NCBI GenBank assembly: GCA_002450335.1
Contig: DJZB01000051.1
Location: 56,251-76,041, forward strand
Origin: Rhodobiaceae bacterium UBA6963
Lineage (GTDB): Bacteria; Pseudomonadota; Alphaproteobacteria; RS24
Length of the DNA: 19,791 nt
Direction of reading: 5' to 3'
Shown: positions 1 to 7,462 of the stretch, one piece after another
How the letters are laid out: every line of letters starts with the position of its first letter
Position numbering within the stretch: position 1 is the first letter of the stretch
Program-made: the position numbers and the translations under genes
Notes under the pieces: model-generated
Told to the model about the DNA's origin: nothing
Database searches by the model: none
The model's input: only the letters and a program-made list of their open reading frames with translations

Positions 1-54
1 TCACCTTCATATTCACCTTCATATATGACAACACGCTCATATATGACGTCACGC
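1..54. repeat. Two short tandem repeats at the left edge (12 bp x2, 18 bp x2)
   Basis: Bases 1-12 and 13-24 are identical copies of TCACCTTCATAT. Bases 19-36 and 37-54 are an 18-bp tandem pair that differs at two positions; both copies begin with the 10-bp palindrome TCATATATGA (19-28 and 37-46). A further palindrome, TGACGTCA, lies at 44-51. Both unit lengths are multiples of three, and the first + frame is open from base 1 to a TAA at 55-57, reading SPSYSPSYMTTRSYMTSR. The repeats could therefore be the end of a repetitive coding sequence or a regulatory array. The window edge hides the rest, so neither reading can be preferred. Confidence 0.6.
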
Positions 55-57
55 TAA
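1..57 (+). CDS. Possible C-terminal tail of an upstream gene (partial, uncertain)
   Basis: Frame 1 of the + strand is open from the window edge and stops at TAA 55-57, giving an 18-residue Ser/Tyr/Thr-rich repetitive tail (SPSY SPSY MTTR SYMTSR). An open frame this short is weak evidence on its own. What favours coding is that the repeat periods (12 and 18 bp) keep frame. The reverse strand is also open here, so a divergent gene starting in this stretch is equally conceivable. No family can be recognised and no function is proposed. Confidence 0.15.
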   Translation, partial: SPSYSPSYMTTRSYMTSR

Positions 58-99
58 AGACATTAGGTCGCACATGGCAGGAAGAATGGTCAATGTGAT

Positions 100-127
100 T
101 TGCAATCCGCCTGATTCGTCATAAAAT
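100..127 (+). promoter_or_regulatory. Candidate sigma70-type promoter for the ETF-QO operon
   Basis: A -35-like TTGCAA at 100-105 (4/6 to TTGACA) and a -10-like TAAAAT at 122-127 (5/6 to TATAAT) are 16 bp apart. They would start transcription near 134, giving a leader of about 70 nt before the proposed TTG start. The match is by eye only. The surrounding sequence is AT-rich, so chance matches are likely. Confidence 0.3.
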
Positions 128-190
128 AGTATCTCATAAATACTTTATCTATTACATATTCTGATGCTTGGATGTTTCGGAAACATGTGA

Positions 191-197
191 AAAGGAG
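191..197 (+). promoter_or_regulatory. Shine-Dalgarno AAAGGAG that selects TTG 204
   Basis: AAAGGAG at 191-197, then a 6-nt spacer, precedes TTG 204-206. It lies inside the frame opened by the upstream TTG at 168, so it is a reason to shorten the protein by 12 residues. No ATG lies in frame until 276. Confidence 0.6.
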
Positions 198-203
198 AAG
201 CCG

Positions 204-1916
204 TTGTCAGACTTACCGGTAAATGAGGTAAACACCCTTCAGGGCTGGGCACTTGCGCCCGCAGAGCGTGAAGGTATGGAATATGATGTTGTTATTGTCG
301 GCGCAGGCCCTGCGGGTCTATCGGCAGCTATCCGGCTGAAGCAACTTGCCGAAGAAGCGGGCAACGAAATTTCGGTTTGTGTGTTGGAAAAAGGGTCTGA
401 GGTCGGCGCACATATTCTGTCCGGTGCTGTTATTGACCCGCGCGGCATGAATAAATTATTCACTGATTGGAAAGAGCGTGGGGCGCCTCTTGAAACGCCC
501 GTAACCAGCGACCGCTTTTTGTGGCTCGGACACTCGGGCGCCTTACCATTGCCGAATATTATGCTACCGCCACTGATGAAAAATCACGGCAATTATATTG
601 CCAGCCTCGGAAACGTCACGCGTTGGCTTGGTGAACAGGCCGAAGCGCTTGGCGTTGAGATTTATCCCGGCTTTGCAGCTGCTCAATTGCTGTTTGATGA
701 TAATGGTGCCGTGCGCGGGGTGGCAACCGGGGATATGGGGGTATCTAAAGAAGGCGGCAAGAAAGATGGCTGGATGCCCGGTATGGAACTCCTTGCCAAA
801 TACACGCTCCTGGCTGAAGGTGTGCGTGGGTCTTTATCCAAGGCGACGATTTCCCATTTTGAACTGGATAAAGATGCCGACCATCAAAAATATGGCATTG
901 GCATAAAAGAATTGTGGCAGGTGGCGCCGGAGAAATTCAAGTCAGGCTATGTTCAGCATACGCTCGGCTGGCCGCTCGATAACAAAACCGGGGGCGGTTC
1001 GTTCCTTTATCATTTTGGAGATAATTATGTCTCTATCGGTTTTGTGACGCATTTGAATTATCAGAACCCTTATTTGTCGCCTTATGATGAATTTCAACGC
1101 TTTAAAATGCACCCTGCTATTCGCGAGACGCTGGAAGGCGGCAAAAGAATTTCATATGGCGCCCGCGCGATTACAGAAGGCGGCTATCAGTCTGTTCCAA
1201 AACTTGTATTCCCGGGCGGAGCTTTGTTAGGTTGTGCTGCCGGATTTGTGAATGTACCGAGGATTAAGGGCAGTCACAATGCTATGGAAAGTGGGATGAT
1301 GGCGGCAGATGCTGCATTTGAGGCCATTACTGCCGGACGGGCACTAGATGAATTGACCGCTTATCAGGAAGCTTATGATGCCTCGGATATTAAAAAAGAG
1401 CTGAAAGTCGTCAGAAATGTGAAACCGCTTCTGTCTAAATTCGGGACATTTCTTGGGACGATTCTGGGTGGTTTTGAAATGTGGATGCGGACACTCAAAA
1501 TTGGTCTGCCATATACGCTGAGCCACGGCAAACCAGATCATGCGGCTCTCAAAAAGGCATCTGCCAGCAAGCCGATTGATTATCCCAAACCTGATAACAT
1601 TGTTGCCTTTGATAAACTGTCTTCGGTATTTCTGTCAGCAACCAATCATGAGGAAGACCAGCCTGCACATTTGACACTCAAAGATGCGAGTGTTCCGGTA
1701 GAGGTTAATCTTCCTGATTTTGCTGAACCCGCACAACGCTATTGCCCTGCCGGGGTCTATGAAATTGTCGGGGAGGAAGCAGGAGAGGAACCTCGACTGC
1801 AGATAAATGCTCAAAATTGTGTGCATTGTAAAACATGTGATATTAAATGTCCGTCTCAGAACATTAATTGGGTCGTTCCGGAAGGCGGCGGGGGGCCGAA
1901 CTATCCGAATATGTAA
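204..1916 (+). CDS. Electron transfer flavoprotein-ubiquinone oxidoreductase (ETF-QO)
   Basis: This FAD and [4Fe-4S] enzyme passes electrons from reduced electron transfer flavoprotein, generated by acyl-CoA and other dehydrogenases, to ubiquinone at the inner membrane. The product is 570 aa from the start chosen here. It shows the FAD-binding GAGPAG motif about 35 residues in, and a C-terminal ferredoxin-like domain with CPAG followed by CVHCKTC and the family ending NINWVVPEGGGGPNY. The reading frame also opens at an earlier TTG (168, 582 aa). TTG 204 is preferred because AAAGGAG (191-197) sits 6 nt before it, whereas 168 has no comparable site. ATG 276 (MEYDVVIVGAG) is a third option, close to where some homologues begin. 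The residue after CDIK is Cys (codon 1848-1850) where the family, as I recall it, has Asp. It is the first gene of a likely operon with the TPR protein and ispE. Family identity is very secure; the start is moderately secure. Confidence 0.97.
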   Translation: MSDLPVNEVNTLQGWALAPAEREGMEYDVVIVGAGPAGLSAAIRLKQLAEEAGNEISVCVLEKGSEVGAHILSGAVIDPRGMNKLFTDWKERGAPLETPVTSDRFLWLGHSGALPLPNIMLPPLMKNHGNYIASLGNVTRWLGEQAEALGVEIYPGFAAAQLLFDDNGAVRGVATGDMGVSKEGGKKDGWMPGMELLAKYTLLAEGVRGSLSKATISHFELDKDADHQKYGIGIKELWQVAPEKFKSGYVQHTLGWPLDNKTGGGSFLYHFGDNYVSIGFVTHLNYQNPYLSPYDEFQRFKMHPAIRETLEGGKRISYGARAITEGGYQSVPKLVFPGGALLGCAAGFVNVPRIKGSHNAMESGMMAADAAFEAITAGRALDELTAYQEAYDASDIKKELKVVRNVKPLLSKFGTFLGTILGGFEMWMRTLKIGLPYTLSHGKPDHAALKKASASKPIDYPKPDNIVAFDKLSSVFLSATNHEEDQPAHLTLKDASVPVEVNLPDFAEPAQRYCPAGVYEIVGEEAGEEPRLQINAQNCVHCKTCDIKCPSQNINWVVPEGGGGPNYPNM

Positions 1917-1917
1917 T

Positions 1918-1936
1918 ACGCTTCTTATTGGAGCGT
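1918..1936 (+). other. Intercistronic hairpin between ETF-QO and TPR genes
   Basis: ACGCTTC (1918-1924) pairs with GGAGCGT (1930-1936), giving 7 bp with one G-U wobble around a 5-nt loop. It begins two bases after the ETF-QO stop codon. Only two T residues follow, so it is not a classical terminator. It could protect the 3' end of the upstream message or give partial termination, lowering expression of the TPR gene and ispE. The structure is inferred from sequence only. Confidence 0.4.
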
Positions 1937-1959
1937 TTAAGCGGAGAGCATAAAACATC

Positions 1960-3699
1960 ATGTCAGGTCAAAAATCATCTGTTTTGACAAAACTGCGCTT
2001 TTTGATGCCTGTCATTTTAGGGGCAGTCATCTTTACCATGCTTGTCGTGATGCCGTTCTTGCGCTCACGGTCTTTGCCGCTATTACAAGATATCGGCCCG
2101 TCTCTAACGGGACATATTTTGGCTGGGAGCTTTGCACATGAGCAAAAGGATTTGTCTGCCGCCATTAAATATTATGAGGTGGCTCTCAGTGTAAACCCTG
2201 ACGACCCTGCCTTATTGGAAAAGCTTTTTAGCCTTTATATGTCCGCCGGAGATATGACCAAAGCATCAGACCTTGCGCCGCGCCTGATAGATTTAAAACA
2301 GGATGTTCAGCAAGCAAGATTGGTTCTGGCGGTAGAGAAATTCAAAGATAAAAAATATGCTGAAGCCGAAACCATAATTCAGCAAACGCGGGATGATCCC
2401 TTTTCGGTTTTCGTGAAAAACATGTTTTTAATGTGGTCCGCCTATGGGCAGGGGGACAAAGACGGCGCCCGCGCTCATGCTGATGCCTTACTTGACCTCA
2501 AAACACTCGATACGCTTGCAAGCTGGAACATTGCCCGACTTTATGAGGCTTTAGGCGATGATGAGAGCGCCAATGATTTGTTTGTAGCTGTCATAAAGAA
2601 AAATGCGATGAAGGGGAGCAGCTTCTTTTCTGATTATATGGGCTTTCTTGTCAGTCAAGATCGAGGTGATGAAGCTATGATGCTTTTAGAAAGCCACCTT
2701 CCACAAAAAGACAAAACACCTTACACCCTTGATGCCTATCGTGTTGTGGAAACCCCTAAAAAACGCGCAGTGTTGTCTCCCGCTGAGGGATTGTCTATGG
2801 GGTTGATGGAGTTGGGGGTGCTGTTTAGCGGAGAACTACCTTCTGAAATTACTTTGCCTTATCTGCATCAAGCGCTGTGGCTGGATCGCACATCTGACAA
2901 AGCGCGCGTTGTGATTGGTGAGTTATTGTCTGGCATGGGTGATGAGACCCGCGCACTGGATATTTATGGTGATGTCACATCAAACTCCATATCTTTGACT
3001 TTCGCGCGCTTGTCCGAAGCTAGAATTTTGGAAAATTTGGGGCGTAAAGCTGAAGCTCAAATTTTGCTTGAGACCATTGCAAAAAATGAAACCCATTCAT
3101 TTACCCTTCAATCCTTGGCAGATTTTTATCGTCGAGATGAACAAATGGCCAAGGCTGAAAAGATATATACTCAACTGATCTCCCAACTTGGAGAAGAAAA
3201 TAGCTCAAATTGGGAGCTTTATTTTTATCGTGGCATCACGCTGGAGCAACAGGATAGATGGGACGAAGCTGAAGCAGATTTGCTGAAAGCCAGACGACTT
3301 TCAGGTAACCAACCGTTTGTTCTCAATTATCTCGGCTATAGCTGGATAGATAATGGCGTTAATCTTTATCAGGGACTGGAGATGATTAAGAAAGCGGTGG
3401 CGCAGGAACCACGCAACGGCTTCTTTGTTGACAGTCTGGGATGGGCATTTTATCGCATGAAGGATTTTCGGGCTGCGGTGCAATTTTTGGAGAAAGCAAC
3501 CGAGTTGGAGCCGGATGATCCCGAAATTATCGATCATTTGGGTGACGCATTGTGGCAATCAGGGCGGCAAATTGAGGCCCGTTATCAATGGCGTCGTGCT
3601 TTAGCACTTGAAGATGACACGACAAAGCAAAAGGAAATCGAAGATAAAATCGATCATGGTGTCATTCAAGATGCCTCAGGGCCCGGACCCGCAATCTGA
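1960..3699 (+). CDS. Membrane-anchored tetratricopeptide repeat protein
   Basis: This 579-aa protein starts at ATG 1960 with GGAGAG at 1943-1948 upstream. A hydrophobic segment at about residues 14-34 (FLMPVILGAVIFTMLVVMPFL region) follows a short positively charged N-terminus and looks like an uncleaved signal anchor, which would put the bulk of the protein in the periplasm. The rest is alpha-helical repeat sequence. TPR-like units are recognisable near residues 60-90 (AIKYYEVALSVNPDDP) and most clearly at about 453-552, with patterns such as LGYSWIDNG, SLGWAFYRM and HLGDALWQSG. No catalytic motif is visible. TPR proteins between ETF-QO and ispE recur in alphaproteobacteria, but I know of no assigned function, so a scaffold role is only an inference. 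It is followed by ispE after 7 nt, suggesting co-translation. Confidence 0.9.
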   Translation: MSGQKSSVLTKLRFLMPVILGAVIFTMLVVMPFLRSRSLPLLQDIGPSLTGHILAGSFAHEQKDLSAAIKYYEVALSVNPDDPALLEKLFSLYMSAGDMTKASDLAPRLIDLKQDVQQARLVLAVEKFKDKKYAEAETIIQQTRDDPFSVFVKNMFLMWSAYGQGDKDGARAHADALLDLKTLDTLASWNIARLYEALGDDESANDLFVAVIKKNAMKGSSFFSDYMGFLVSQDRGDEAMMLLESHLPQKDKTPYTLDAYRVVETPKKRAVLSPAEGLSMGLMELGVLFSGELPSEITLPYLHQALWLDRTSDKARVVIGELLSGMGDETRALDIYGDVTSNSISLTFARLSEARILENLGRKAEAQILLETIAKNETHSFTLQSLADFYRRDEQMAKAEKIYTQLISQLGEENSSNWELYFYRGITLEQQDRWDEAEADLLKARRLSGNQPFVLNYLGYSWIDNGVNLYQGLEMIKKAVAQEPRNGFFVDSLGWAFYRMKDFRAAVQFLEKATELEPDDPEIIDHLGDALWQSGRQIEARYQWRRALALEDDTTKQKEIEDKIDHGVIQDASGPGPAI

Positions 3700-3706
3700 C
3701 AGTTGA

Positions 3707-4606
3707 ATGACCGATAGCTTCTTATTTTCGAAAACGGCAAACGCGAAAATTAATCTCAATCTTTCAGTTTTGGGAAAAAGACCCGACGGGTATCATGCAC
3801 TTGATAGCCTCGTAACATTTGCGGCGTTGGGGGATGAATTGTCGGTTTCGTCTTCAGATGAGTTGTCACTCACCTATAAGGGCGCATTTGCTTCGGACCT
3901 AAAGTCTTCATTTGTTGTACAAGCAGATGATCTTGTTTTGAAGGCTGCAAAAGCTCTTCAGCAAGAGAGTGGAACATTAATGGGGGCATTATTGCAGTTA
4001 ACCAAATCAGTCCCGCTTGGCGCCGGATTGGGAGGTGGGTCGGCAGATGCTGCTGCGTGTTTGCGTTTGCTCAACAGTTTCTGGAAACTTGATTGGTCAT
4101 TGGAAGCTTTGATGACCTTAGGTGCACAAATCGGTTCAGATGTCCCTGCTTGTGTGATGAATGCGCCTTGCAGGATGACCGGGCGCGGAGAAAATGTGAC
4201 CAGAGTCGACAATATCCCTCTTCTGTTTTGCGTTCTTGTGAATCCTGGCGTGTTTGTATCCACTGAGGAGATTTTCCGAATGTTGAACAAGCCCCATATC
4301 GACAAAGATAAATTAGACGCCTCAAGCGAGCCTCTCCCGGTTTTTAGCGCACATGAAACGCTCTATGATTATCTGCAAAATACCGGCAATGACCTTTTGT
4401 CATCCGCTATTGAAACGGCTCCTGTGATTGGACTGGTTCTTGATGCCATTAATGACACCGGCGCAGATATATCTACCATGACAGGAAGTGGAAGTACGTG
4501 CTTCGGTCTGTTCAAGGATGAGGTTTCTGCGCTTCACGCCAAAGAGAAGCTGAAGGGTGTATTTCCTGACTATTGGGTTGAAGCAACAGCTCTCAAAACA
4601 GATTAG
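3707..4606 (+). CDS. ispE: 4-diphosphocytidyl-2-C-methyl-D-erythritol kinase
   Basis: IspE phosphorylates the 2-hydroxyl of CDP-methylerythritol with ATP, the fourth step of the cytosolic MEP pathway to isopentenyl diphosphate. The 299-aa product has the family's substrate-binding N-terminus AKINLNLSVLGKRPDGYH (residues 13-30), the GHMP-kinase glycine-rich loop PLGAGLGGGSADAA (103-116), the IGSDVPAC segment after it and the C-terminal MTGSGSTCFGLF (258-269). Length is normal for the family. ATG 3707 lies 7 nt after the TPR stop with no strong Shine-Dalgarno, which fits translational coupling. Its TAG stop (4604-4606) overlaps by 4 nt the TAA of the convergent polyprenyl synthase gene. The two genes are functionally linked: this pathway makes the isopentenyl diphosphate that the neighbour polymerises. 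Confidence 0.97.
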   Translation: MTDSFLFSKTANAKINLNLSVLGKRPDGYHALDSLVTFAALGDELSVSSSDELSLTYKGAFASDLKSSFVVQADDLVLKAAKALQQESGTLMGALLQLTKSVPLGAGLGGGSADAAACLRLLNSFWKLDWSLEALMTLGAQIGSDVPACVMNAPCRMTGRGENVTRVDNIPLLFCVLVNPGVFVSTEEIFRMLNKPHIDKDKLDASSEPLPVFSAHETLYDYLQNTGNDLLSSAIETAPVIGLVLDAINDTGADISTMTGSGSTCFGLFKDEVSALHAKEKLKGVFPDYWVEATALKTD

Positions 4607-5613
4607 TAAGCGCGTGAGATGCAGAAATTTATGACATCCAGCATTTGCTGTCGGGTTTCGGACTCTCGAAATGTTACCAGGGCATCTTTGGCAATGCTGC
4701 CATAATGAGCGGCTCTGTCGCGTGTATCTTCAAGCGTTTTATACTTCGTCAAAAGATCACAGGCTTTATCAAAATCCTCGTCATTTTGGTCGCGAGTTTC
4801 AATGGTGCGTCTCCAGAATTCTCTTTCCGTGTCATTACCTCTGCGATAGGCCAAAATAATTGGTAGGGTAATTTTACCCTCTCTAAAATCATCACCTGCA
4901 TTTTTGCCAATATCGGAGGTTTGCCCATAATCCAAAACATCATCTACAAGTTGAAATGCAATCCCAAGATTGCGTCCATAAGATGCGAGCGCGGCTGTAA
5001 CGGAATGATCCTGGTCGCCGATTAATGCGCCGACTTCCGTCGCCGCGGAGAAAAGTGCGGCGGTTTTTGAGTCCACAACGCGCATATACGCATCCTCAGT
5101 TGTATCAAGATTATTCATAATGGTCAGTTGAAGTACTTCGCCCTCTGCGATAACAGCTGCGGCATCTGAAAGCACTTTCAAGGCCGGCAAAGAGCCGGTG
5201 GAAACCATCAAACGAAAAGCCTGACCGAGCAAATAATCCCCGACCAGAACACTGGCAGCATTTCCCCAGCCCATACGAGCTGTTTGGCGCCCACGTCGCA
5301 TATCGCTTTCATCAACCACATCATCATGTAACAGCGTGGCCGTGTGCATTAACTCAACGGCAGCAGCAAGGGTGATATGGCTTTTGCCGGAATAATCCGT
5401 AAGCCGTGCCGAGGCAAGTGTCAGAAGAGGCCTAAGCCTTTTCCCGCCGGATTTAAAAATATGATTGCCGATATCCGGTACGGTTGCGACATCGGAAACA
5501 ATTTTGTTGCGGATGGTCTGGTCAACCGATTGCATCTCTTTTTGAAAAGCAGACAGCAGATTGCTTAAAACGTCATCACGTTTAAAGTTTTCGAAAAAAA
5601 CAACACTGTCCAT
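4603..5613 (-). CDS. Long-chain all-trans polyprenyl diphosphate synthase (quinone side chain)
   Basis: It condenses isopentenyl diphosphate units onto an allylic primer to make the polyprenyl tail of ubiquinone. The 336-aa product carries the GGKRLRP primer/IPP motif (56-62), the first aspartate-rich motif DDVVD (97-101) in the IspB-like context HTATLLHDDVVDESDMRRGR, and the second motif DDVLD (224-228), followed by GDDFREGKITLP. The residue five before the first DDxxD is Ala and the surrounding residues are small, as in long-chain (C40-C50) synthases rather than farnesyl or geranylgeranyl synthases. Chain length, probably octa- to decaprenyl, cannot be fixed from sequence, so no symbol is given; ispB would be the E. 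coli equivalent. The start ATG at 5613 has only a weak AGG close upstream. It is divergent from the methyltransferase gene and overlaps ispE tail-to-tail. Confidence 0.95.
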   Translation of the reverse strand: MDSVVFFENFKRDDVLSNLLSAFQKEMQSVDQTIRNKIVSDVATVPDIGNHIFKSGGKRLRPLLTLASARLTDYSGKSHITLAAAVELMHTATLLHDDVVDESDMRRGRQTARMGWGNAASVLVGDYLLGQAFRLMVSTGSLPALKVLSDAAAVIAEGEVLQLTIMNNLDTTEDAYMRVVDSKTAALFSAATEVGALIGDQDHSVTAALASYGRNLGIAFQLVDDVLDYGQTSDIGKNAGDDFREGKITLPIILAYRRGNDTEREFWRRTIETRDQNDEDFDKACDLLTKYKTLEDTRDRAAHYGSIAKDALVTFRESETRQQMLDVINFCISRAY

Positions 5614-5668
5614 AACCTAATCGCTTTTCAATTATGATATATTTAAGTTGGTGGAGTAAATCAGCCTA

Positions 5669-5695
5669 GAGATGAAGTTTCAAGTGCTTCATCTC
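5669..5695. repeat. Perfect 9-bp inverted repeat in the divergent intergenic region
   Basis: GAGATGAAG (5669-5677) and CTTCATCTC (5687-5695) are exact reverse complements separated by 9 nt. They lie between the divergent polyprenyl synthase and methyltransferase genes, 33 nt before the latter's ATG. The arrangement suits either an operator for a dimeric regulator or an RNA hairpin in the leader of the methyltransferase mRNA. No T-tract follows, so it is not a terminator. The regulator, if any, is unknown. Confidence 0.5.
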
Positions 5696-5727
5696 GTCTC
5701 ATCTGGGATATAAAACGGGGCAAATAA

Positions 5728-6510
5728 ATGTCGACTGACTTATTGCAAGCCACATGTGACAAGTTTCTGGGTGGGCAAGTTCAGGCCTATCAACCGAAAA
5801 AAGGCTATCGAAGTGGCTCAGATGCTGTTTTGCTGGCTGCTGCGGTGAATGCACAGAATGGTGAAACATGTCTCGAATTTGGATGCGGTGTTGGTGTTGC
5901 ATCTCTATGTCTGGCCAAAAGGTTAGCTTATGAAGGCATTAATTACACCATAACCGGCATTGATATCCAGTCGACGCTTATCGATTTGGCGCAAAAAAAC
6001 ACCGATATGAACGATTTGATGCAGAAACCCGAATTTTTTGTTCAAGATATTAAAGCTAAATTTTCTGATTGGGTGCATATCCAGCCATCGGGTTTTCATC
6101 ATGTCTTTGCCAACCCGCCATATTTTGAGAAAGATAAAAGTTTTGCCCCGCCGGATGAGAGCAAGGCGCAGGCGCATGTGGCTGATCAAGCTGATTTGGA
6201 TATTTGGATCAAACGTGCCGCCACCTGCCTTACCGGAAGCGGGCAGTTAACCTTAATTTATAGAGCCGATGCGCTGGATAGGCTGTTATCTGCCTTAACC
6301 CCACAATTTGGGCGTATTGTTATTTTACCGATTTCTGCGACAGCTGATGAGCCGGCAAGCCGTGTGATTGTCCGCGCCACCCGGGATGCGAAAGGTAAAT
6401 TGAGTTTATTACCCCCTTTGGTGACGCATAAAGATGACGACTATACTGAGGAGGTTGAGCATATTTTGCGTGAAGGCGGGAGTCTGCAGAAAAGGTTTGA
6501 TTTCCAATAG
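5728..6510 (+). CDS. TrmN6-like tRNA1(Val) (adenine-N6)-methyltransferase family protein
   Basis: This 260-aa class I SAM-dependent methyltransferase has the family N-terminus YQPKKGYRSGSDAVLLAAAV (about 21-40), the SAM-binding motif LEFGCGVGVASL (49-60), an acidic strand end GIDI (77-80) and the adenine/guanine N-methyltransferase signature NPPY (129-132). The N-terminus plus NPPY points to the YfiC/TrmN6 group, which in E. coli methylates A37 of tRNA1(Val). Whether this homologue has the same target is not shown, since NPPY is shared with other N6-adenine and protein-glutamine methyltransferases. ATG 5728 is preceded by a GGGG run at 5717-5720. It is divergent from the polyprenyl synthase gene and 76 nt upstream of glyQ, a link to translation. 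Confidence 0.85.
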   Translation: MSTDLLQATCDKFLGGQVQAYQPKKGYRSGSDAVLLAAAVNAQNGETCLEFGCGVGVASLCLAKRLAYEGINYTITGIDIQSTLIDLAQKNTDMNDLMQKPEFFVQDIKAKFSDWVHIQPSGFHHVFANPPYFEKDKSFAPPDESKAQAHVADQADLDIWIKRAATCLTGSGQLTLIYRADALDRLLSALTPQFGRIVILPISATADEPASRVIVRATRDAKGKLSLLPPLVTHKDDDYTEEVEHILREGGSLQKRFDFQ

Positions 6511-6586
6511 ATTTTTAATCCGTTAGGATTGCAATTCGACTCCTGAGTGGATAGTTTCGCTTGAATTCAAGGAACGCTTTGAGCCC

Positions 6587-7462
6587 ATGGCAAATGACGT
6601 AAAACATTCTTTTCAAGACCTTATCCTGAACTTACAACGGTACTGGGCGGATCAAGGATGTGTGATTTTACAGCCTTATGATTTGGAAATGGGTGCGGGG
6701 ACATTCCATCCTGCGACGGTTCTCAGAGCTTTAGGGCCAGAGCCATGGAATGTGGCTTATGTTCAACCCTCTCGCCGCCCGACTGACGGTCGCTATGGTG
6801 AAAACCCTAATCGCTTTCAGCATTACTACCAGTTTCAGGTTATTCTCAAGCCCTCCCCTGATAACATTCAGCAGCTTTATCTTGATAGTCTTGAGGTGCT
6901 TGGCATTGACTCAAAAGCTCATGATATCCGCTTTGTTGAGGATGATTGGGAAAGCCCGACGCTGGGGGCGTGGGGGCTGGGCTGGGAAGTCTGGTGCGAT
7001 GGTATGGAAGTCTCTCAATTTACCTATTTCCAGCAAGTTGGTGGTATTGATGTTGATATTGTCTCTGGTGAATTGACCTATGGTCTTGAAAGGCTCGCCA
7101 TGTATGTGCAGGGTGTCGATAATGGCTATGAGCTTGATTTTAACGGCAATGGTGTGACTTATGGCGATGTTTTTCACCGCAATGAAGTAGAGTTTTCACA
7201 CTATAATTTTGAAGCCGCCGATACGGATATTCTCTTGCGCCATTTCGAAGATGCTGAGACAGAGTGCCGCCAGCTTGCCGAAAGAGGACTTGCGCTGCCG
7301 GCTTATGACCAATGCATGAAAGCCAGTCATAATTTCAATCTTCTTGATGCCCGCGGGGTCATTTCAGTTACTGAACGCCAAGCCTACATTGGTCGGGTTC
7401 GTGCACTTGCCAAAATCTGTGCTGAAACATGGTTGAATAAAGACGGATCAAATAATGACTGA
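6587..7462 (+). CDS. glyQ: Glycyl-tRNA synthetase alpha subunit
   Basis: This is the catalytic subunit of the bacterial alpha2beta2 glycyl-tRNA synthetase, which activates glycine with ATP in the cytosol and, with GlyS, charges tRNA(Gly). The 291-aa product is close to the usual ~300 aa and conserved nearly throughout. Landmarks include FQDLILNLQRYWADQGC at the N-terminus, QPYDLEMGAGTFHPAT (29-44), PSRRPTDGRYGENPNR (61-76), the WEVWCDGMEVSQFTYFQQ block and ELTYGLERLAMY. ATG 6587 has AAGGAA at 6569-6574 upstream, a rather long 12-nt spacer. Its TGA overlaps the glyS start by 8 nt, consistent with coupled translation of an obligate complex. In several alphaproteobacteria another gene sits between or just before these two subunits; here there is none. 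Confidence 0.98.
   Translation: MANDVKHSFQDLILNLQRYWADQGCVILQPYDLEMGAGTFHPATVLRALGPEPWNVAYVQPSRRPTDGRYGENPNRFQHYYQFQVILKPSPDNIQQLYLDSLEVLGIDSKAHDIRFVEDDWESPTLGAWGLGWEVWCDGMEVSQFTYFQQVGGIDVDIVSGELTYGLERLAMYVQGVDNGYELDFNGNGVTYGDVFHRNEVEFSHYNFEAADTDILLRHFEDAETECRQLAERGLALPAYDQCMKASHNFNLLDARGVISVTERQAYIGRVRALAKICAETWLNKDGSNND

Noticed and set aside
3958..4305. Minus-strand open frame of 115 codons inside ispE
   Set aside because: It is antisense to the conserved GHMP kinase sequence and its translation looks like a reverse-frame shadow.
6517..6530. AATCC/GGATT hairpin after the methyltransferase gene
   Set aside because: Only 5 bp and no T-tract downstream; it could be chance, and no terminator or attenuator of glyQS can be argued from it.
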